From positions 1-56,426 of the forward strand of contig JAQGDQ010001191.1 in NCBI GenBank assembly GCA_030141605.1: a stretch of 56,426 nucleotides of DNA, given 5' to 3'. The notes below the pieces were generated by a model, which made no database searches, had not been told where the DNA came from, and saw only the letters and a list, made by a program, of their open reading frames with translations. This stretch comes from Tubiluchus corallicola. Taxonomy: Eukaryota; Priapulida; Priapulimorpha; Priapulimorphida; Tubiluchidae. Position 1 is the first letter of the stretch. Each line of letters begins with the position of its first letter. Below, piece after piece: positions 54,101 to 56,426 of the stretch. The translations under genes were made by a program, and so were the position numbers.

Positions 54101-55838
54101 TACGGTACTAACTGTAGTATTTATGAAAAAAAACATGTTTTCTGATTGCAAGATATGTTTGAAAGACTGCTCCTATACACAGAGAGTACTTACGGTACAA
54201 ACTGAAGTATTTATGAAAAAAATAACATGTTTTCTGAATGCAAGACATGTTCAAAAGACTGCTACTATACACAGAGAGTACTTACGGTACAAACTGAAGT
54301 ATTTATGAAAAAAAACATGTTTTCTGAATGTAAGACATGTTCGAAAGACTGCTCCTATACACAGAAAGTACTTATGGTACAAACTGTAGTATTTATGAAA
54401 AAAATAACATATGTTTTCTGAATGCAAGGTATGTTTGAAAGACTGCTTCTATACACAGGAAGTACTTACGGTACAAACTGAAGTATTTATGAAAAAAAAC
54501 ATGTTTTCTGAATGCAAGACATGTTCGAAAGACTGCTCCTATACACAGAAAGTACTTACGGTACTAACTGTAGTATTTATGAAAAAAATCTGTATGAGTG
54601 CACACACTGACAGGGCATTGAATAATTAATTGCAAATGTCACAAAATGTTGATTTTTTTAAGTCAGTATATCCAAATAATATAATAAATTAAATGCCTAT
54701 TTTAGCATAATTAAATCACACCCACGAAAAATTTCGAAAATAAGTTTACTAAGATTGCAAAACAATTTGTGGGTAAATTAAAAAATTTCGATACAAAAAT
54801 GATACCGAACTGCAACCGACTCACTGCTTTACCAAAAACGAACGTTTGTTTAGTCTTTTTTAGAAGTACATGTACTACGAAAATGTTAGGAGATGATTCC
54901 TAATCCTAAAAGGTTGATGCCAAAAATCAAGTGCCCCGTTGAGGTGAGTAAATAGATGGAGAATGGGTACACAGAAGAGCTTGTAACAACGCCCTCTCTG
55001 GATAAATGTCTGCATTATCCTCACACCAATGACAAAACATTCTAGGAAAAAACTTTGTGAGTTTTTGTTGTTTGTATTATTACCTGATGATAATGTATTA
55101 TTACCTGTAGGGATGAGAATGACAGATTGTAAAAAATTCTGAAACAGGCCGGGGGTTTTGGGGCCTAGAAGCACCCTTGCAACCAGCAACAAATTGCAAT
55201 TTTGTGACCATAGAGAACCTCTAAGTGGACTTAATATATCAATTACCTTGTTTCATGCATAACTAAAAATACCCAACTATCAAGGATACATGATACCTAA
55301 TTGTCTCAAAAACGCCTAAGTACTGGCCGCTCCTATGCAAAAGTATATAAAAACTGTCTGCAGTTGACTCAAATAACTCTGCACAATTGCATATATCTAT
55401 ATTTTTATACATAGAGATATACACGTGGTTACACTGATGTACGGGATGTAAATAAAGTGACGGCCTCCCAACTAGCGGTCAGCTTGTGAAATAATGTATT
55501 GGGTCTGTAAAAATTTTCTCAACGAATTTACGCGATTTACAAAAATGGCACTACTGGTCTTCCAAAAATTCGGAATTCCGCATATCCGCAGAAAATTCAC
55601 ATCCCTGATTACCTTGATGATGATGATGTATTGTTACCTGTGAGGCAAATTTGTTTTGAAGTAGTAGATTGTTGGCAACAGCCTGCTGAGCAAGCGCCGC
55701 CCCAATCTGGTTGATTTGTAGTCCAGGTAGCTGTTGCGGAGTTGAGGTCCTAATGGTTGTAGGTAACGATTGCTTTCCATTAATCGATGGCTTTGGAAAT
55801 ATGGGCATTTGGTCCAAATCTGAGGATTCCTCTGTGAC
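46839..55838 (-). CDS. pou2: POU class 2 (Oct-1-like) transcription factor, five 3' exons
   Basis: Exons 55838-55638, 52252-52067, 50087-49950, 49091-48929 and 48136-46839 join in one frame (phases 0, 0, 0, 1) to about 661 codons; the 5' end is past the window. The N-terminal part is Gln-rich ([20 protein letters not shown]), like the Oct-1 activation region. The POU-specific domain is split between exons at [15 protein letters not shown]. The homeodomain is [20 protein letters not shown] to [12 protein letters not shown] with the POU-typical Cys at position 50. It would bind octamer-type ATGCAAAT DNA in the nucleus. After the homeodomain comes a Ser-rich stretch and then an Arg/Glu-rich repeat of about 185 residues that I know from no POU protein. 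No lesion is seen. Confidence 0.95.
46967..47528 (-). repeat. pou2: Coding repeat: [16 protein letters not shown] units in POU2
   Basis: In-frame repeat with a 51-bp (17-residue) higher unit, [16 protein letters not shown], in its most regular part (46968-47378). Arg and Glu fall 3-4 residues apart, the pattern of stable single alpha-helices or coiled coils. The antisense frame at 47071-47442 is only its shadow. Confidence 0.9.
48550..48880 (-). mobile_element. Probable retroposon 3' end with GACT/GATT tail
   Basis: Tetranucleotide run GACTGACTGATTGATTGACT followed by CACTTTTATTTTGGAACAAAG, the usual inverse look of a LINE/SINE 3' end. No coding part remains. Confidence 0.45.
48929..49091 (-). 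CDS. pou2: POU2 exon: start of POU-specific domain
   Basis: 163 bases between TTTTGCAG and GTAAAG. Reads [20 protein letters not shown] ... [20 protein letters not shown] and ends mid-codon (phase 1). Confidence 0.96.
49198..49711. mobile_element. 514-bp hAT-like element in POU2 intron, copy 1
   Basis: Ends TAGGGATGAGAAT and (inverse) CAGGGATGAGAAT; flanked by ATAATC on both sides. The interior includes a GC-rich GGCCGGGGGTTTGGGGGCC stretch. Homologous to 55108-55606. Confidence 0.8.
49950..50087 (-). CDS. pou2: POU2 exon ([10 protein letters not shown]...HLSQSS)
   Basis: 46 codons, phase 0 both sides, between TTATTGCAG and GTAAGC. Gln/Ser-rich, like the LLQSQPSITL region of Oct-1. Confidence 0.92.
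50220..50710. repeat. Dispersed 480-bp repeat, copy 1 (inverse of 55951-56426)
   Basis: Starts TACCAAGTTCATCG and ends TTTTTCGAGTCAC. The reverse complement matches 55951-56426 over its full visible length. Confidence 0.92.
50711..51174. other. POU2 intron, nothing recognised
   Basis: AT-rich, no exon or repeat identified. Confidence 0.6.
51175..51830 (-). mobile_element. Old LINE 3'-UTR relic with AAAGCAAGGC minisatellite
   Basis: Keeps the hairpin AGACCAATTGGTCACTAACT flanked by GAGTAGC/GCTGCTC (51246-51289). Bases 51360-51770 are about nine units of roughly 46 bp (CAAAGCAAGGCAAAGCAAAA...). Confidence 0.75.
52067..52252 (-). CDS. pou2: POU2 exon ([10 protein letters not shown]...LLLAQNQ)
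   Basis: 62 codons, phase 0 both sides, between TTTACACAG and GTGAGC. Gln-rich activation region. Confidence 0.93.
52253..52830. other. POU2 intron, nothing recognised
   Basis: No exon with matching phase and no clear repeat. Confidence 0.6.
52831..53035. repeat. TTAGTTATCGTCGTTTTCG tandem repeat
   Basis: Six irregular units (about 30-38 bp) of ..TTTTGTACAATTAGTTATCG.. Confidence 0.95.
53036..53584. other. POU2 intron, nothing recognised
   Basis: No gene or repeat apart from a short CTGACTGACTGTCTGACAGT stretch near 53289. Confidence 0.6.
53585..54600. repeat. 93-bp tandem array, 11 units, in POU2 intron
   Basis: Unit ATGTTTTCTGAATGCAAGAT...AACTGTAGTATTTATGAAAA. Reverse complement (gene sense) of each unit: T-run, ..CATAAATACTACAG, 8 bases, GTAAGTAC. 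The frame-length period (31 codons) keeps a + frame open. Confidence 0.97.
54630..55107. other. POU2 intron, nothing recognised
   Basis: TTATTACCTG occurs twice just before the next element (decoy CAGGTAATAA donors in gene sense). Confidence 0.55.
55108..55606. mobile_element. 499-bp hAT-like element in POU2 intron, copy 2
   Basis: Same ends as 49198-49711. Flanks ATTACCTG and ATTACCTT (7 of 8). It ends 31 bases from the POU2 splice donor at 55637. Confidence 0.8.
55638..55838 (-). CDS. pou2: POU2 exon, most 5' in window ([10 protein letters not shown]...NKFASQ)
   Basis: 67 codons, phase 0 both sides, between GCGATTTAG and GTAACA. Contains [20 protein letters not shown] and NNLLLQ. Confidence 0.88.
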
Positions 55839-55950
55839 CTAAATCGCAAAATGTGACACTATTATTAAATGTTCATGGCGCACCAATAACAGACTTCTCA
55901 GTTCTGCCTTAGAACATAATATAAAATATATAAATTTACACATACGTTGA

Positions 55951-56426
55951 GTGACTGAAAAATTTGGTTCAAATGTCAATTTTCGTTTTATAAACCCAAC
56001 GCTAAATGTATTGACTTTATGGTTCTGGCATCAAATTATCAAGAAATGTTGGAAGAAATACAAAAATAAAATTTTATAACTCCTTACCCACTTTTCTGTC
56101 TAGAAACTAGTAATGAAATTGTAAAAAACTCCTATTTTCAAGCTCTGATTGTAGCTCGTGGAAGTTGTCATTTTGATTCAGTTTTTTTCTGTTTCTAAGC
56201 CTAGATCTTCGTCAGAAGAGTCATCTACTGGATTTAAACATAATTTCAATGTGCTTTTGCGAAGTCCTTAGCAACCGAAGTTTGTGCGGTTGTTAAGTGT
56301 TTTGTAGAGATGAGACAAAAAACAATGGCTGACTTTAGCAGCGATTTTCTCAAGATTACGTTTTTCATCTGTACTTTAACGTGGATTATCTCAGCTTAGA
56401 AATAACATAGAGCGGTGAACTTGGTA
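55951..56426. repeat. Dispersed 480-bp repeat, copy 2, running off the window
   Basis: Reverse complement of 50220-50710. With copy 1 it forms an inverted pair 5.2 kb apart within POU2 introns. Confidence 0.92.

Noticed and set aside
53585-54629. Cys-rich repeat peptides ([16 protein letters not shown]...)
   Set aside because: Open only because the unit is 93 bp; frames shift between units with A-run length. They lie antisense in a POU2 intron.

Overview
The window is animal (metazoan) nuclear DNA. It is AT-rich, its genes are split by GT-AG introns of about 0.5-3 kb, and it carries LINE, hAT-like and foldback elements plus many long simple repeats. The best lineage clue is a POU class 2 transcription factor whose POU-specific domain and homeodomain are very close to vertebrate Oct-1/POU2F1. 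I infer an invertebrate bilaterian, possibly a deuterostome such as an ascidian; the lineage call is low confidence.

Left third (1-27.3 kb): the 3' part of a tyrosine aminotransferase gene (TAT-A, + strand, exons 1-27, 811-939, 2181-2264, 3090-3188, 3728-3889) is followed by an intronless class A GPCR on the - strand (10224-11234). A second TAT copy (TAT-B, + strand, 11749-23604) follows. TAT-B looks dead: it has a one-base frameshift, a lost splice donor, three missing internal exons and a mutated poly(A) signal. One TAT-B intron holds a striking structure. A TAT exon and its flanks (about 800 bp) are present twice in inverted orientation (12688-13512 and 19042-19841), with a 5.4-kb degenerate CR1/L2-like LINE between the arms and two foldbacks beside it that share one 28-base loop but have different arms. 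The DNA downstream of TAT-A (2447-7513) is duplicated downstream of TAT-B (22142-27272). A third, exon-less copy lies at 37938-41720. All three carry the same palindromic element, 65/66-bp satellite and CTA/CTG tract.

Middle (27.3-38 kb): two - strand genes could not be named. Gene Y has exons near 27851-28875. Gene X (32165-37161) is at least four phase-compatible exons, predicted to encode a membrane-anchored protein. Around them lie a 23-bp minisatellite touching the gene X stop codon, a LINE 3' end with a 420-bp hexanucleotide tail array, and a candidate solo LTR.

Right third (38-56.4 kb): satellite copy C, then about 4.7 kb without a recognisable gene, then a POU2 gene on the - strand (exons 46839-48136, 48929-49091, 49950-50087, 52067-52252, 55638-55838; 5' end beyond the window). 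Its terminal exon encodes, after the homeodomain, an unusual Arg/Glu-rich repeat of about 185 residues. Four palindromic GTTGC-N4-GCAAC motifs lie just past its stop codon, and one intron carries eleven 93-bp repeats, most of which contain a matched 3' and 5' splice-site pair in the gene's sense.

Most remaining open frames are products of simple repeats.
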